64,000 nucleotides of DNA from Asterias rubens (GCF_902459465.1 NC_047067.1:20583680-20647679), one strand, 5' to 3'. Counted from the stretch's first letter, positions 9,137-23,335 are shown. A program made the numbers and translations. Notes: a model not told the origin generated them from the sequence alone.

Positions 9137-12100
9137 TTATTTACACAAATGAAGTTCTTCTCTTGCGATACATTCCTTACAGATGACTTCACAACACCAT
9201 TGGAATCTACACTCACATCTCTTGGTAACTAGTACACTGCGTATGTTATAACCCCTACCACAGCAAATGCTACCACAGTTCCAATCCTTATCACACTGTC
9301 TGCCCCTTGTGCCCATCGTGTACGGACTAGCCTCGCAAAAGTCCGGCGACCGATCGATGTAGACCAGGTCGTGCTTACCGGGGCCTGAGCGTGAAACAAC
9401 GGGGGAGTTAGTCAGAGGAGTGGCTGGTGTCCGCTTAGGGGGTTTCCGTCTTCGTTTGACGTGTCGTACCAGTTCGTTAGCACCATGTGCAGTATTAGCA
9501 AGTTCGACCATAACGGCTCTATCGTATATAGCTTTTAAAAGTTTCCCCGTCTCTTGAAGACGGTTCAATTGATGCCAACATGTCTCGGATGTACACGATC
9601 CAGAAACGCCATGACACTTGCAAACCTTTCTTGCGCTCTCCTCAACAACCTGTGACGGACACAAAGGAAAATAATGTATTTTTAAACTGAACGACATGGT
9701 ATAACGGCCGAATACAGTAAGCACTCGTTGCGAGGTGATTTATTTTTAATTCCTTTACAGTGTGTCATTGCCAGTATAATGATATAGCGCCCTCTGTTTG
9801 CACGTCTCGTCACCGTTCAGGCTTTCCCTCGGATTGAGTTCTTGTTTGCATCGAACTATCGCGCAAAAGCAAAAAGTGATCGATATCAAATAAACGTTGA
9901 AATGGAAATCAAACTATTCCAGAAGTGACATTAAGATTTTAAAATGTGTCATTCGAAAACTTTGAAATATTGACCAAAAACTTGTTTCAAAACGTCCCTT
10001 CCCGAAAGCAGATTTCCATGTCGATATGTCAAAAGAGCTGCCAAAGTCTTTGGGTAAAGCAACAACAAATCCTGCAGAGGCCTGTAAGAGAAGAACATAC
10101 GAGCCATGCAAAAATGCGTTTTCATTTGTGCTGGTTTTGATTGGTTCTTGTTTTTGTTTTAGTTGGGTGTGAAAGTTTGTTTTATTTTGTTTTGGTAAAC
10201 ATACATTTTGTTCAACACTGTTCTGCTTAAAAAAATGTTAAACTTTACCTGTGCATAATTCTGTACTACCAAGTAAAGCCCTGGTTAAACTTACCCTAAT
10301 TCCTAGATTCGTATTATGTCTGTCAATCTTTGCCCTGACGTCTCTACTTCGAGGTAGATCTCCCTTCTTAGGCATGAGAAATCTCTCCACAAACTTCTGA
10401 CTATATTTAAGATTGTCTCCACATCCTCCCCATTTCCAAGTATCTCTATTGGTTTCTTCAGAATAGTAGCTTGTGTCGCATGAACATCTCTCCATGTTAC
10501 CTTGACTACAGGCCTTGGCTACGGAGTAGGTTAAACCAGCTGATGAGATGGCGTACAGAAATGCCGTCTCCCTCATCCCTGCGTATAAGAAGCAATGGAA
10601 ATTGATGAATATTCATGATGTATTCATACGTCATGGCCAGTGACCCTTCACCTGTTGAGTTTGTCCCAACATTGCGACGTCCAGTTATGTTCAACGTGTG
10701 TCTTTTGTGGAGACCGCAAGATATGTTCTCAGGCAGTTTTATTTTGTGAAATGTACTTCGTTAAAAACACAATGATTTAAATTAAGTGTATTGAAAGTAT
10801 TATTTCCCCAAAACCCTACAAGTAGATCTTTTAAAATTTGTGCTGCCAAAATCTTAAGTTTTCTTCAATCTGCTTTTCAGTAGTAGTCCCATATATCCAT
10901 TTCCTTGTTCAGATGTTACACTACCAGAAGTTAGTGTTCAATCATTTATGTTGGTTGATTCCATATTCAGTGTGGTGAGGAGGCAGGAATGTTAATTGTA
11001 TCTGATTAAACACAAACAAAGCATAAAACACAGAGAAATTGACATAAATTGGAACATCGAGGATGCGCGGTTAACCACATAAGAACCGCTTGAGACTTGG
11101 CGTCATTAATCATTCTTTATTAACATAAAACATCAAAGGATCGGCTCATTAAACATGTGATTTTGATTATTTGTTTTATTTTGTTTTCAAACCCCTTCTA
11201 AGAAAAATTGTTTCATGTGGTCCTTTACTTGAAACAATATGCTTCTAGTTGACTGGAATTGTTTATACATCAGTGAACATGTTACTTTATAAATGTATTT
11301 ACCGCCTCTACTCTTATTCGTTATTCAAAATAAATATATATTCGGTCATCTGGTTTATACTGACCAACTCATAATATTATAATGAAGACTGGGTCAAACT
11401 TCATCTTTGAAAAGTTAATATAGAAGTATAATATAAGAACAAACTGAACAATGAATACAATAATAAATTACTGGAAATACAAATTACTTTAAGAAGAATC
11501 AATTTACACTTTGTTCTCCAATTGCAAAGATTCTCAAGAATCAAAGGGAAAAGTGAAACTCTTTCAAATTCAAATTCCTCTTTCCCAAAATGTCTAAACT
11601 TTCTTGTATTCTCTGGGCAAATACCATTGTTGGGGGTTTTCATCTAAAATTTGGGTCAAGTCCACATAAGACGTGGTGCCGTCGGCGACTCTCTTTTGAG
11701 AGCGGCTTCCAATAAAGCAGCAGACCATGTTTTATGGGAGATAGTCGCGTAGTAAATTTGGCGGATGATTTAATGCATTATGACTTTTATGTCTTGCCAA
11801 TTGAAACAGCCGTGTCCAACTGCTGTAATGAGCGGAGACCACCACTGCAAGATCCAGACTAAACTGTCCTTAAGCAACACAGAAAGAAACTTAAGCTCAA
11901 AGGGTTTGCTGCTTAGCAATTGCTCTAAAGGAATTGTAACCAGTCACAACAAGTGTACATTACTCGATGTTTTTGCTGGTAACAAGCTTTGGCCGGGCGG
12001 ACTTTCTGTCTTTCGCAGGTTTTTTTCCATAACAATTATTGTCTTAAAAATTTAAATAAAATAAATAAAAAAAAGCTCAGCATAAATCCACTTTTTTTTT

Positions 12101-15100
12101 TCAACGATCATTTGGCAACCTAAAACACTTTAATGAGAGTACATGTATTTCAAATTGGTGGAAGGCCTTTACAACGAAATCTAATAGGTCTAATGTTTGC
12201 AACATCTTTTGCTGTACTAATAAATAAACCTAAGACAAGATGCAATATGGGTAATATACTTGCCGAAACGTTTGAATAAAAGAGTGAAGCAACGTTTGTG
12301 GAACAGTTGTAATATTTCGCAGACGCGCACCCTCAAAAAGTTACAAATATTGAAAAATAATAACGTGTTGTATGCACTCCTTGTGAGGTGGAAGTGTCAT
12401 AGGGTCAAACAAGAGGTCATGACCTCCTATCGGCAGACAAAATAGGCACTAATCAACAATCCTTGTTCGGACGCCATTTTGATTTACAGCTGACCGGGTG
12501 TTAGAGGACGCATTACACTCAAAACGTGTCAGCAAGGAAACATCTTAAGAATGCAACTCAATCAACACATCAAACAGATGAATAGTTTACGATGTCAAAA
12601 TCATATCTTACTTTTCAAATTCGTTGGTTGCAATCGGTTAATAAACCCGCTTTTCTTCTTTGTAATGGCCCCACCCCCCCCCCCCAAAAAAAGGGGGGTA
12701 TACAATAATAATAATAATAATAATAAGACTTGTAATGCGCACATATCCACCCTGCTGGGTGTTCAAGGCGCAGACACACAGCAATGTGCAACTTTGAGTA
12801 TACGTGGATTGTTAAATCTCAACAGAACACTGATTTTGAACGCCACCACAGTTTCTTTAGAACCACAGCAGTTCACAATTTATTGATACTGAGACATTAT
12901 AGATTCAGTATGGTTTTCCCATGTAAGTTTCAATTTCTAGAAAATGTAGGCCAAGTTCCACATAAAAGGACGGGGCATTGTCACGTATGGGAAAACATGT
13001 CTCAAAAATTAGCGCAAGATGACAACTATGATTTGCCGGATGATGTGCCTATAGCATGGACTCCAATTTGACTTTGTAAATGACAAAATATGTACAAATG
13101 CCTGCCGACCCTCTCTCGAAGAAATCGGCAACTGATGTCGCTTCTTCGTTTTTTGATCTTCTTCATCGGTAAAACCAAACAACAGTCTCGCGCAACAAGA
13201 AAACACATAGCGAAGTTTAATTCTATAAAATGTTCATAAGAACTAATAGTTCTGGCTCTTGAAGATAAATTACTGGATGATTTATCTGTCGCGACTCTAC
13301 TGGACAGGCGCGGCAGATGAACGTGATTTTCAGCCGATGACACACATCTCAAGCGCAACAATTTTGCGGGAATTATAAACAAGTACTTCGGTGAAGTCTG
13401 ACTTTTTCCTTCTTCAAGAATGTTATGGATATGGTTGACACTTGGATGTAATACTATAGTTGGGAAAAGGAAAGGGTTGTAAAGCTAGATTTGATTGATC
13501 TATGGTTCAACACAATTTGAGTATGCTGTGGATTTGTATAAATAAACATGAACGCAATATGAGAAGTGTCGGTGTAAAACATTCGTCACAAAATGAGACA
13601 AAATAGGTTAGGTAATTTTTTATATACAAAATAAGAGACGGTTTTTATGACCATTTTTCAGCACGCAAGACCAGGTCTATTTAACTCACGTGGTATGGAG
13701 GTCGTGTCCTATGCCTAACAATGTACTGAAAGGGTAGACTGACTCTGCACTTCAAGCCTCGGTTTGGACACATTGTTTTGAATGGATTGATCGAAATAAA
13801 AAATAAATCATGTTCTTTTAAAATGGTCTTTCCGTACCGGTAATTCATGAACTTTCATTAATTTAATAATGACGTGAAAACGAAACAAGTACTGTTTTAA
13901 ACTAAAGACTATATCTCTCCCATGACGTTATAAAAGTTGAATTCAAAATCAAGAAAATTTGAATTAAAATGCACCCATAAAAACCCAACGGAGAATGTGT
14001 GAAATTCCCTTATAACTATGGGATCTCACAAAAACTGCATGTGACAGTTAGCCTCTGACAATCAACATAGTGAGATAATCGGACAGAGTCCTGGCACCCA
14101 AGTCCCAAAACAAAAACTCCAATATTGGGTCAGATGAGATGACAGTCCTTGACATTCCCAATCAATTCTTGGCACCCCTCCTTCTCCTGAGTCGAACTTT
14201 ACAAGAAAGAAATGTTCGTGTTTTCAAAACTGAGAAGAAATATTTTAGAATCAATTTCAACAATATTTATCGAAGTATTTCCGGCGGATTTTAAACAACA
14301 TCTTTGCGGAGGCATTGTGACTCCTAGCCTTTTGGCTGATTTCCTTTTGGCCCCTGTGAATTCCTACTTTCAGTTGGAAACAAAAACAGTCGGTTGTATA
14401 AGGGTATCGCTTACAAACCGTTACAAATACGGTAATGGTAATCTTTAAACTGTTATGCGATCGCGAATATTGGGATGTCACAATAATTAACAAGTTTGAA
14501 CCTTTTCAGATTTGTTTGAACTCGAGGTGTTTCGAGATCAAACACAAATCCCTTTTTTGATAGTATTGCCGACGGATTGAAAGGGGGCCGGGGGGTAATT
14601 GATGATAATACGAACTACATTATAATAAATGAGCTTTCAGATTGAAACCAATAATCAATCCTGTACTTATTCTTCAAGATAAATCAAGTGATTTTATCCA
14701 ATCTCCCAGAAGTTGATTCCTCCTGAGGTTTAGGCAGAGTCACTGTGGTGGAACTGGTTGGAAAGTTCAAGGTCTGATCGGGGCCCGTCATTTTTGGCTA
14801 ATACCCAAGGCCCGGCTGCATGGATGAGATAATGACAATTCACACTATGTGAATCATAAAAAATAAGAACTCCAACCTGCACTGACAAGTTGCTTTAATC
14901 TGATAAACCAACGTTGCCTATTCATAAACCAGCTTAAATAAAGACATTTGAACACGTACATCATTAGGTTTTTGAGGAATATTTGTATCTTGAGTTTTAA
15001 ATAAACACCTCATGCAACCAACTCTAAAGAGCAGTCTTCAGATTTAGCTTCACGCCTTAGAATTGGTCTAGCCAATACAATGTTGCTTATAATATAATGT

Positions 15101-18100
15101 TAAACCTAACCTCTCCCATGTTCTAAAGACAAGTCGTATAAATGTAATTGGAGATTTGAAAGCCTAAATCAATTTCATGCCTCGGCAATCCAATGTAAAT
15201 TTGTTATAAATATCCAGGGATTTTATGCATCGGAAGCAGACAAAACTAACAGCATCTTTTGTAAAACTAATTTTGAAGATTTACTCACAAGATATTTACA
15301 GCTCGCAATAACGATTTTGCAGTTAAAGGGATCAATGTTAAAGAATATTTCTCCTCATAGTTTCAGTTGCTGTTTGCAGGGGCAACAGTAAAACTGACAA
15401 CGGTTTATTAAACATTACGTTGGACTTGAATTTCATCTTTAAAGGACTCGTGAACGAGGCTACAAAGTCTCAGTAAGACTCATTGATCCATAAAAGATAC
15501 TCGAGAGATTTATGTCATGTGTCAAGCGGCAATCAAGCTTTTCAGCGGGGACCAATTTAGTTTTTTAGCGGCAGCCCGGAAGGGAAATATAACAAGACTG
15601 AATATTTTGATCAAGATTTAAAGGATGGGAACAGCTTATGAAATTAGTTTACATTTCTAATTAAAACAATTACTTGTATGACTTTAAAAGAAAATTATTT
15701 CAAAATGCTGTGTTGTTTATTTAAAAGTCGGAAGGGGCTGGGGATATTCCTGATCAGGTTTTTTATGGCATTGAAAATGACTGAAACGTTTTAGCATTCA
15801 AATCAGTATTTGAATGAATAGGCAATGTGTAATTTGACATTGTTATAAGCGAGTCCACCTTACGAAGAGAGCCCCTCATTCAAGGACCTTGCTTTATGTT
15901 CAAACCAACCTTTTTGTAAGCCGCTTTCCTGCCACCATAATTTGTTTTATTTCCAAACTCCAAAGATGTTTTCACAAATCGAGTGATCAATAGAATGGCA
16001 AATTTTTGTATAACCATTTCACCAAATTCACCACAGCAGCAGTTTGATAACTGAACTGTGAAGACGATGCGTGCATTGAGGCACCGGTAGCGTGTCAACT
16101 TAATTGCACATTGGAAGGAGTAGAACACTTGCCTACACATCCTCCCCCATACATCATACCCCCTCCTTAAACTTTAAGATGTCCACTAGTACTTATACAT
16201 GCCGTCATGTCAAATGTAGAACATACAACATATTGAACATAATATGGATACTTGCTAAATCATTCGACACAAGATGAGAAAGGTTTGCTCATCGAAAATT
16301 AAAGAGACCATTGTTTATTGGAAGTTTGTCAATTAAGTTGAAGACGTTGTTAAGCCCCTTGTTGCATATCCCAATGATATGGACTACATATTAATTGAGG
16401 AAATGTCATGTTGTTATTAATTATTCTGACATCTTCGAAATGTCGCTACCCATAATAAAGTGATTCGTCACGTTATGTAAACTTAGTTTCAAAAACAGTA
16501 TTCCCTATACACGATTTACTGTATTATAGAAGTTGCTTTCTAGTGATCGCTTCTTTCAGACCTTATATCATCACTTGTCATGATTTCACAAAGAGTTAAG
16601 ATCGATCTTAACTGTGTTAAGATTGATCTTAACTGTGTATCAATCATAATTGCTAAGCAAAGTGTGATGTCACAATACCACTATGATGATATTTATGAAT
16701 ATTACTGCTGTGTGAAACATGGTGAAACCATGGGGGCTGAAACCAAGCCCTTGTCTTCCTCCATGGTCTTATCTATGTCCTTACTCTATGGTCTTCTAGA
16801 CCTACTTTATGACAGCCTGTTGTGGTTATGTGGTTTGGTGCTCTAAGAAAGCATGACTATAAGTGGACTCGTTGGTTCATGACCGGTAAGGTCACAAACT
16901 AAAGTAGGGCTGATATTGAATCTTGTTCAGAACAATTTGTTCTTGTTGTAAATAAGCTGGGACCAGAGAGAGAAACTAGAGCCGTATCCGAATTGCCGGC
17001 TACAGCTACGGCTACGGCTATGGCTACGGCTAGATTCTCGCGTCATTGTGCGTTGAGGTATAGGAAGTCCTTAGCAACACCCTTAGCAACAGCCGTAGCA
17101 GTAGCGGTAGCCTAAGCATAGGTACCATTATAAACTTCTTGAAATTAATAATCTAAAACCTATCCTCTAAAATATGTTTCACTTCGTCATCTCCCTGTGG
17201 TGCCTACGCTCTGAGTGATACATTGTTTCCTCTCTCACATTCGACACAAGGAGCAAACAATGTCTAGAGATGAGGTTTGAACTGATCCACAGATTGCCTC
17301 ATGGTCTACAAACAAGACACGTGTGTTTCCAATGAATAGTTAGCCTTCAGAGTATCATCTCTCTAAATGACGTAGTGTATGTAACCTTTAAAAGGAACAC
17401 ATGCATCGTTCATCGATGGATATCTCTTGCAGGTGACTCCCCATGGCAGTTGAAAAACAAATAATGTTACTATTTTAGAGACAGACATGTGAATGCCGTC
17501 TCGTTATGAAGGACCCACCATATTGAACTTGAGTCTCGAATACCCAAAGTTAGGCTATCTGTGATTTTTTACAGATTATCTGCCCACATGATCTTTTACA
17601 GATAACTAGCGGTGATTAACGAAATGAACAGACTGTTTTCGGTTCTCATGGTTTTATTTTCACCACTTTAAAAAAGCCTGGTCAGTAAACACATGGTAAA
17701 TCAAGTGGTTTACGCTAACGGCTGCAGCTACTGAAGCCGAATCAGTAGCCAGAGTCATATTTTATCCCAACTTCACACTCCTTGTTTCCACGTGCGTTGC
17801 ATAATGGTGCTTTTGGTGGCGCATTGTATTTTGTATTCCTAAGTTATCTTTGTGTCCGTGATTAATAATTGAACCATTATTGGATTCATAACAAGCTTGT
17901 TTCACAATTGAGTTTATGAACTCGCCAACATGTTTCAAAAGGTTTCATAAACTTGACTTCCTCCTTTCAATATCATCCTGTTCTGTTAAACACCTGTTGT
18001 TTCTCTCCTGAACCCCTCGGGTAGATTGAGTTTATAGGACCCCAGTAATTCATAGAAATAGCAGATTCAGATGCTCTGTATGTGGAACTTATGACAGAAC

Positions 18101-21100
18101 AAGTCAAACAGATACACTACCAATCAAATGCACAAGGCATCGTGGAGAGGACTATGTCAACGTGTGTCGACTACCACTTGTATCCTTGCCAACTCCTCAA
18201 AGAGTTCATACTATTGGCAACTCGTACCCTTTTAGAACTCGTACTCTCGTTGAACACGATTGACGTAACCACGGCTATGGCTACAGTTGACTGCAAATGG
18301 AGGACAGGGACTGACATTGTATTATGATCTCCTCATACAGCCAGAGCCATAGCTGCTGTGGGACGCAGCTTAACTTCAATCTCCAATGTCAATGACCAGC
18401 TTCGATATCCCAACACTTATTTTTGAAAGTAACTTTTTCAAGAAGTGAGATTTTCATTTCTTGATTGGATGAGGATATTAACCTCGTTCCCAATGTGTCT
18501 ATACGGAGGTAATAGTCTGCAGGGAAGGAAGCTCTACATTTATCACTTTGCTATTGTATGGCCACAAGGGAGGTAGGGTTCCAGACAGATGTAATACTCA
18601 TGGGTTACTTCATGTTGAAATGATTATCTGCTGGGTTGGATCAGACTAAGAAACGAGTCTGCAGCTGCGACTAAGTTCGAATTGTGCCCGATTACGATTC
18701 GTCAATAAAAACAATTGGGTTGTACAAAAGTATGAATTTTAATTGTGATAACTAGTACTTCGTTGTTTCTTTCTTTCAATAAAGAACCTACAGATAATGG
18801 CACCAAAATATAGATTTGTATGTTCCCTCATTTATTTGGTCCCCGAAATATAAAACAACTGAAAGCAGCCGTACAAGCTTTTCTGAACTCTTTGCAAAGT
18901 ACCTCGCCTACAATACACTGTCACAAGTGTACACATACAAAACTCTACTCCAAAATAAGTCACAAGATAACCAGAACACATGATTGATAGAAGACGGGGT
19001 ACATGACGACACAATGCTTCATGACTATTGCTTGCTCACACTGCGAGATAATGTACTTTTCATTCGTTTCTCTGTGGAGTCTTAGGCCGTGTCCGAAACG
19101 GCGACTTCGGCTACAGCTACGGCTAGATCGCGCGCGTCTGCCTATTCTTTAACACTGGTAGACGCGCTGATCTAGACGTAGCTGTAGCCGAAGTCGTCGT
19201 TTCGGACACGGCCTTACCCTGGGAAACACTCTGTAAGTCAGGTCGGCCTACTTTGTGATGAGCCCAGGGGATGAAACAATAACCCCTTCGATTAAACCAT
19301 TGGCCCCTTTTTCACATGGCTGTTTAAGCATGCTTAGCATAGAAAAATATTGCACATAACCAAAATAGTTGTCCCTGATAATGACATGTTCTGGACAATT
19401 GACTAAGCAACAGCTGTTGCCGAGCAACTGCATGGACTGCATGACCCATCAGTACTGTTTCATGTGCCAGAAGTGTTTTCATCATTCTTGTGAAGAAAGT
19501 TAAAGCAAACACTATGTGAAGCTTGTTGCATTTTGTTTTGCAATACACGCATCCCTGCTTCAAAGGTGTGAACATGTATTTTGGAACCCTGCGTTTTGTT
19601 TTCTAGCCCAATTGTAGTATATTATTTGAATGCTTTAACACAAACAAATAAAAGTTTGTATGAGCCTCAAAGGTACCAGACTATTCTTCATCAAACCTTG
19701 ATTTGGTTGTATTGGCTCTTTTTGAAACCACGGCTTCGGCTTTGGATTTTGCTTCAGGCTCCGTACTCTCGTCTGAAGCCCTCAGTGTGTATTACGCACA
19801 GCACGCACGGCTGTCAAAACAACCGCTAGCCTGAAGCCGAATCCAAAGCCGTCGTTTCAAAAAGGGACATCGGTACGAATTGAAAAACAGAAAAACCAAG
19901 ATGTCAGCACCATATTTTACCTTTTTTGAGTAGATTGACTCTGTGTGCCGTATTATGCACGCTGCAATTCCATCTCTCATTCCGAAACCTGTCTTGACAT
20001 TCGAAGATGCTAAGATCCAGGGCTTGCCTTAAGACGGTAGGCATCCCAGAGTCCCTGCTACACATCTTCTTTTGTCGCTTGGTAAGATAAGGGCTTTTGC
20101 AGTCAGGTGGTAGGTTACCAACGAGAAGCCTTCTGGGCGTCGTAAGTCTGTTTTGGAATGAGACAAAAATATCTAAATTTATTTAAATTATTTAATAGAC
20201 AATTTCACTCTAGAGCAATTATTAAAATTTTGTTTAGTACATTGGGAGGGGGGAGGGGAGTCATTGAATTTGCTTGCTAGACCACGATAGTGTAAAGCGT
20301 GAGAATCATTTAAACTCGAAGTAATGTGGTTATATTATAGAAACAATTACCCAGTCAGTTTCCCTTCTGGTTTATATGGATACAGAAACAATGTCATCAA
20401 AACAAAATCAATCTGAGAAACGTTACTGTCAGATTCGTTTATCAGATTGTGTTTTCCAATTAAGGATTATTCTTCCTGAGTGGACATAACATACCCTTCC
20501 CATGAAATATGTAAATTGCACATAGCGCGTGCGCACTAACGTTTTGGTTGGCAAAACGAGGGAAAATCGCACTGTTTTGTACACGATTTAGCGTCTGCTT
20601 AGTGCACAACTCTATGGCGTATTGTATCAAAGTTTATAGAAATTTAAAGTACTTTGACACCAAGAATCTGAGGAATGTACTCGACATAATGGCGTTTGGA
20701 CCAGACCGCTTATTATTCAAAGCACGTCATTGCTGTTATAAAACAAGTTTCATACTCGTACGTTGAAAGTGTTACCAGTTTTTGCCCATGCCTAGTTGTG
20801 TCACATTTATTTTCAAACTCAATTGGATACCATCGAATCACTTGTTCTTTAATCAGACACGCCAAATACTCCAAAAGTCGGGCTAACTTGAGTTAAACCT
20901 TCCAAATATCCTGTGTGGTTTTTAGTGCTTCGTTTAAACTCATGTGAACTGTCTTCGCGGTACAAATGTTTGTTCTTCATCGTTTACAAAGCCCGGCTTG
21001 AAGTACTTGCAGCGGGCCGCCGTGTCTCACCTCACCGTAAGCTGAGTCATTTTCTCTGGCGTAAAACGTCCCGACTGTCAGGCATCTTTACCAATCCCCG

Positions 21101-23335
21101 GAAGTGATACATGGTGGAGTCGCTTGGCCGGGCTACCCCGCAGAACTGGCTTCCACGGCTCAGCAATGAATGTATATCCGGGTGATTGTGGCTCGTACAG
21201 AAGAAACCCTCGTGGAGTTCATCAAACAAGTAAGTTTATGACGACTGTACCCTACTAAGTTTCTCTCTTTCGTAATTGGTTGCAGGATTTTTTTTTTTCA
21301 ATTATTGTTGCCGAGCCATGACTCGCTCATGTAACTTAAAGGTACTCCTAATATGTTCATAACTTTACAAACTGATGCCTTGAAAAATGAGTTGTGTAAA
21401 ATGTAATAGTGGCACGCCATGTCAACCTTAATAATCATGTATGAGACGTGACTTGACAATGACTGTAGTTTTGAAACATAGTACAGCAACCTCAATTGGA
21501 AATGTGCCATGGCGACCTTGAAAACGCCGAAATTACAAAGTATGCTGGTACCTTCTAAAACATCTACTATCACCGCTGCCAAACCGTAGCACTACACAGG
21601 GTAACCAACATAACATAGCTGTGCAATTATTAGGTGTCGTATACTCATTGACCTGATTAATGTCACATTCAAAAAGTGAACTTGAACTAGGTTAGGCTGC
21701 CCCCCCCCCTACACCACAAGCGGTTTGTAATGCAAAGAATACGAAGTCCGGAAGTGACCTAGTGAGGTCATGACAAATGCAGTCAGTCATGATTCCATAT
21801 GATGAATGGCAAGAATTGTATGGTGGTAGCATTAAATTCATTTTACCCTGTCTTCTATACTTCTAAATGTTAAGTAATGTGTTTCAGTCACCTGTGTCTG
21901 CTTATGGTGAGACACTGGTTTTTGTCATTTCGACTCCTAGTCGAATGTAGAACTAAGATTGCACCTAAAGTGTCTTCAGTGAGTGTCTTTCTTGGGGAAC
22001 AAAGTACAACATGGTCGTTGAACTTAACTTTCTAGAGCTCTTAAAGTCTTTGCAGATCACCAAATCATCTCACGAACAATTAGAACATTTACGTTTGTTT
22101 TAAAAGAGCCATATAACGACAATTACTTGAAGTATGTTGAGGAAGTCGGTGGAAATTGTTCGGAAAAACTTTAAACAACAACAAATTGGACATATCAGAA
22201 ATCATAAAATAATAAATAAAAAAAATTCCATTATAAATTAGTAACATAAGTCACGTCTTTGTCAATTGAAGAAATGATTTCGTGTTATACCAGTAGTACC
22301 CTGGTAACATCTCTAATAAATTAGAGCTAAAACTGTGTCTTGAAACATCCATTTTCACTCAACCAACATAATCTCACCTTTATTTTCAAAACAGTTCCCC
22401 CACCCTGACACAATGTGCACCCCGTCAACTCAGGCTTGGCTCCGCCTATGGGAATTTTCTCTTTTAAAGTTATTCACGTAATGGTTATCATAGAGTTTCA
22501 AATTCTACTTAAAATCCGCTTAGGCCCTGTATCCAGCGACTGTGTAATAATAAAAGTTTAATTCTACCAACCAAACTCTGAAATCATGACATATCAACAT
22601 CTAAGATGGATCACTTTCACTGATGGAAACTTCCAGGAAACTTCGAATCATTCGTTCGTCTTGGGCATAATAATTCTTGAATACTGTCGTAATTCCCAGG
22701 TGGGTTTATTCTAATTATATGATCCTCCCCTCCTCCTACAAATCGCTTTCTAACCTTGTGACTTTAGTGCTATCCTTATCTGTGTCCTGCAATAACATAG
22801 GTTCCTATTGCACGCTAAGTTCACATCGCTTGGTTAACACACACAGAGACTACAGTGTCAAAACCACTAGTGAGTTAACCATTATATACTGTCAATATGC
22901 AAGTAGGTCTACATCAAGATAAAAACCAACATCGACCAAATGAGACGTCTTCGTTTTCAGTTTTTAAATATTTTCGTGACGTCAATTAATGTTCACAACC
23001 ACAGCAAAGCAATCACTTAATATTGTGAAACATTTTCCAAACAGACACAATAACTAATTGATTTGTGAATAAAAAAAATAAAAAAATACTCTCGTTTTTT
23101 AAATAAATATAACAAGTTCACTTCTCAAGTACATGATGCATGCAAAATCCCATGCACAGAAAAGTGGTTAAGCTATAGACATCAATATTTAAACCATGAC
23201 TGTGGTAAGATATTAAAAGCGGTTAAAAAAAACTTACCCAAAGTATCCGTAGCCGACCGGCAAGAAACTCATGAAGATTAGTCCGGGTACCAGACAGTAA
23301 TACAAAGCAACTAACGCTAAGGGGTACCAGTTCAT
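9137..23335 (-). CDS. Wnt9: Wnt9 signalling protein, four coding exons
   Basis: Secreted, lipid-modified Wnt ligand for Frizzled/LRP receptors. Coding exons on the minus strand are 23238-23335, 19921-20147, 10295-10578 and 9137-9649. All junctions are GT/AG and phases agree, giving 1122 nt and 373 aa. Exon 1 encodes a hydrophobic signal peptide ending in YGYFG, and exon 2 continues LTT; vertebrate Wnt9 has AYFGLTG at the same point. Exon 2 carries [10 protein letters not shown] and [14 protein letters not shown] (residues 81-95). Exon 3 begins [15 protein letters not shown] and contains [13 protein letters not shown]. Exon 4 has KCHGVSGSC with the acylated serine at residue 219, then a polybasic linker, and ends in the cysteine-rich domain SICCGRGYN...[21 protein letters not shown]. 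The pattern NMERC, SPDFC and terminal EEL-x-x-CK favours Wnt9 over other subfamilies. The start has a strong context (CCCACCATGA). Introns are 3.1, 9.3 and 0.65 kb. GOSR2 lies upstream in the same orientation. Confidence 0.95.
16582..16638. repeat. palindromic fragment of the GATTTCAC element family
   Basis: The sequence starts GATTTCACAAAGAGTTAAG and then alternates AAGATCGATCTT and AAGATTGATCTT palindromes. The same GATTTCACAAAG start occurs at 42254 and 47827, and GATTTCACCAAA at 48212. It is therefore a short copy of a dispersed inverted-repeat family. Confidence 0.6.
16999..17112. repeat. degenerate palindromic element rich in GGCTAC/GTAGCC
   Basis: The left arm is a run of GGCTAC-type hexamers (GGCTACAGCTACGGCTACGG) and the right arm is AGCCGTAGCAGTAGCGGTAGCC. 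The arms resemble those of the palindromic elements at 19.1 and 38.7 kb but are shorter and decayed. Confidence 0.55.
19085..19213. mobile_element. palindromic MITE, 129 bp, TTA target duplication
   Basis: This is a near-perfect foldback with arms GGCCGTGTCCGAAACG...CGTTTCGGACACGGCC and inner arms CTACAGCTACG/CGTAGCTGTAG. It is flanked on both sides by TTA (19082-19084 and 19214-19216). A 3-bp TTA/TAA duplication is the hallmark of PIF/Harbinger-type insertion, so this is probably a non-autonomous element of that superfamily. It encodes no protein. A reverse-oriented copy lies at 38664-38791. Confidence 0.8.
19713..19868. mobile_element. palindromic MITE, second family, beside Wnt9 exon 2
   Basis: The left arm is TTTTTGAAACCACGGCTTCG and the right arm is AAAGCCGTCGTTTCAAAAAG, with inner arms rich in GGCTTCAG/CTGAAGCC. 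It ends only about 50 bp from the splice donor of Wnt9 exon 2 at 19921. A related copy lies at 28111-28267. Confidence 0.7.
20148..23237. other. Wnt9 intron 1 (3.1 kb)
   Basis: No second gene is proven in this intron. A G+C-richer patch at 21000-21230 ends, on the plus strand, in ATCAAACAAGTAAGT, a good splice donor after a 20-codon open stretch from the ATG at 21170. It is treated as a finding and not as a gene. Runs of C occur near 21701-21709. Confidence 0.6.

Larger units (their letters stand above)
10579..19920. other. Wnt9 intron 2 (9.3 kb)
   Basis: This large intron separates the N-terminal cysteine exon from the exon beginning MRETAF. It is AT-rich and holds several palindromic elements (16.6, 17.0, 19.1 and 19.7 kb, listed separately), a C10/A7/G6 homopolymer cluster near 12670-12698 and an (AAT)n tract at 12704-12726. 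Open frames here, such as 11780-12055, 13026-13382 and 14212-14448, lack splice context and recognisable motifs. The 9.3-kb length leaves room for regulatory elements, but none can be named from sequence alone. Confidence 0.7.

Noticed and set aside
11641-11720. Candidate Wnt9 exon 2 (minus-strand [12 protein letters not shown])
   Set aside because: It has a superficial resemblance only and a stop soon follows. The true exon 2 with [14 protein letters not shown] was found at 19921-20147, with fitting phases.
14212-14448. 78-codon open frame in Wnt9 intron 2
   Set aside because: An equally long frame exists on the other strand over the same bases, with no splice sites or motifs to prefer either.
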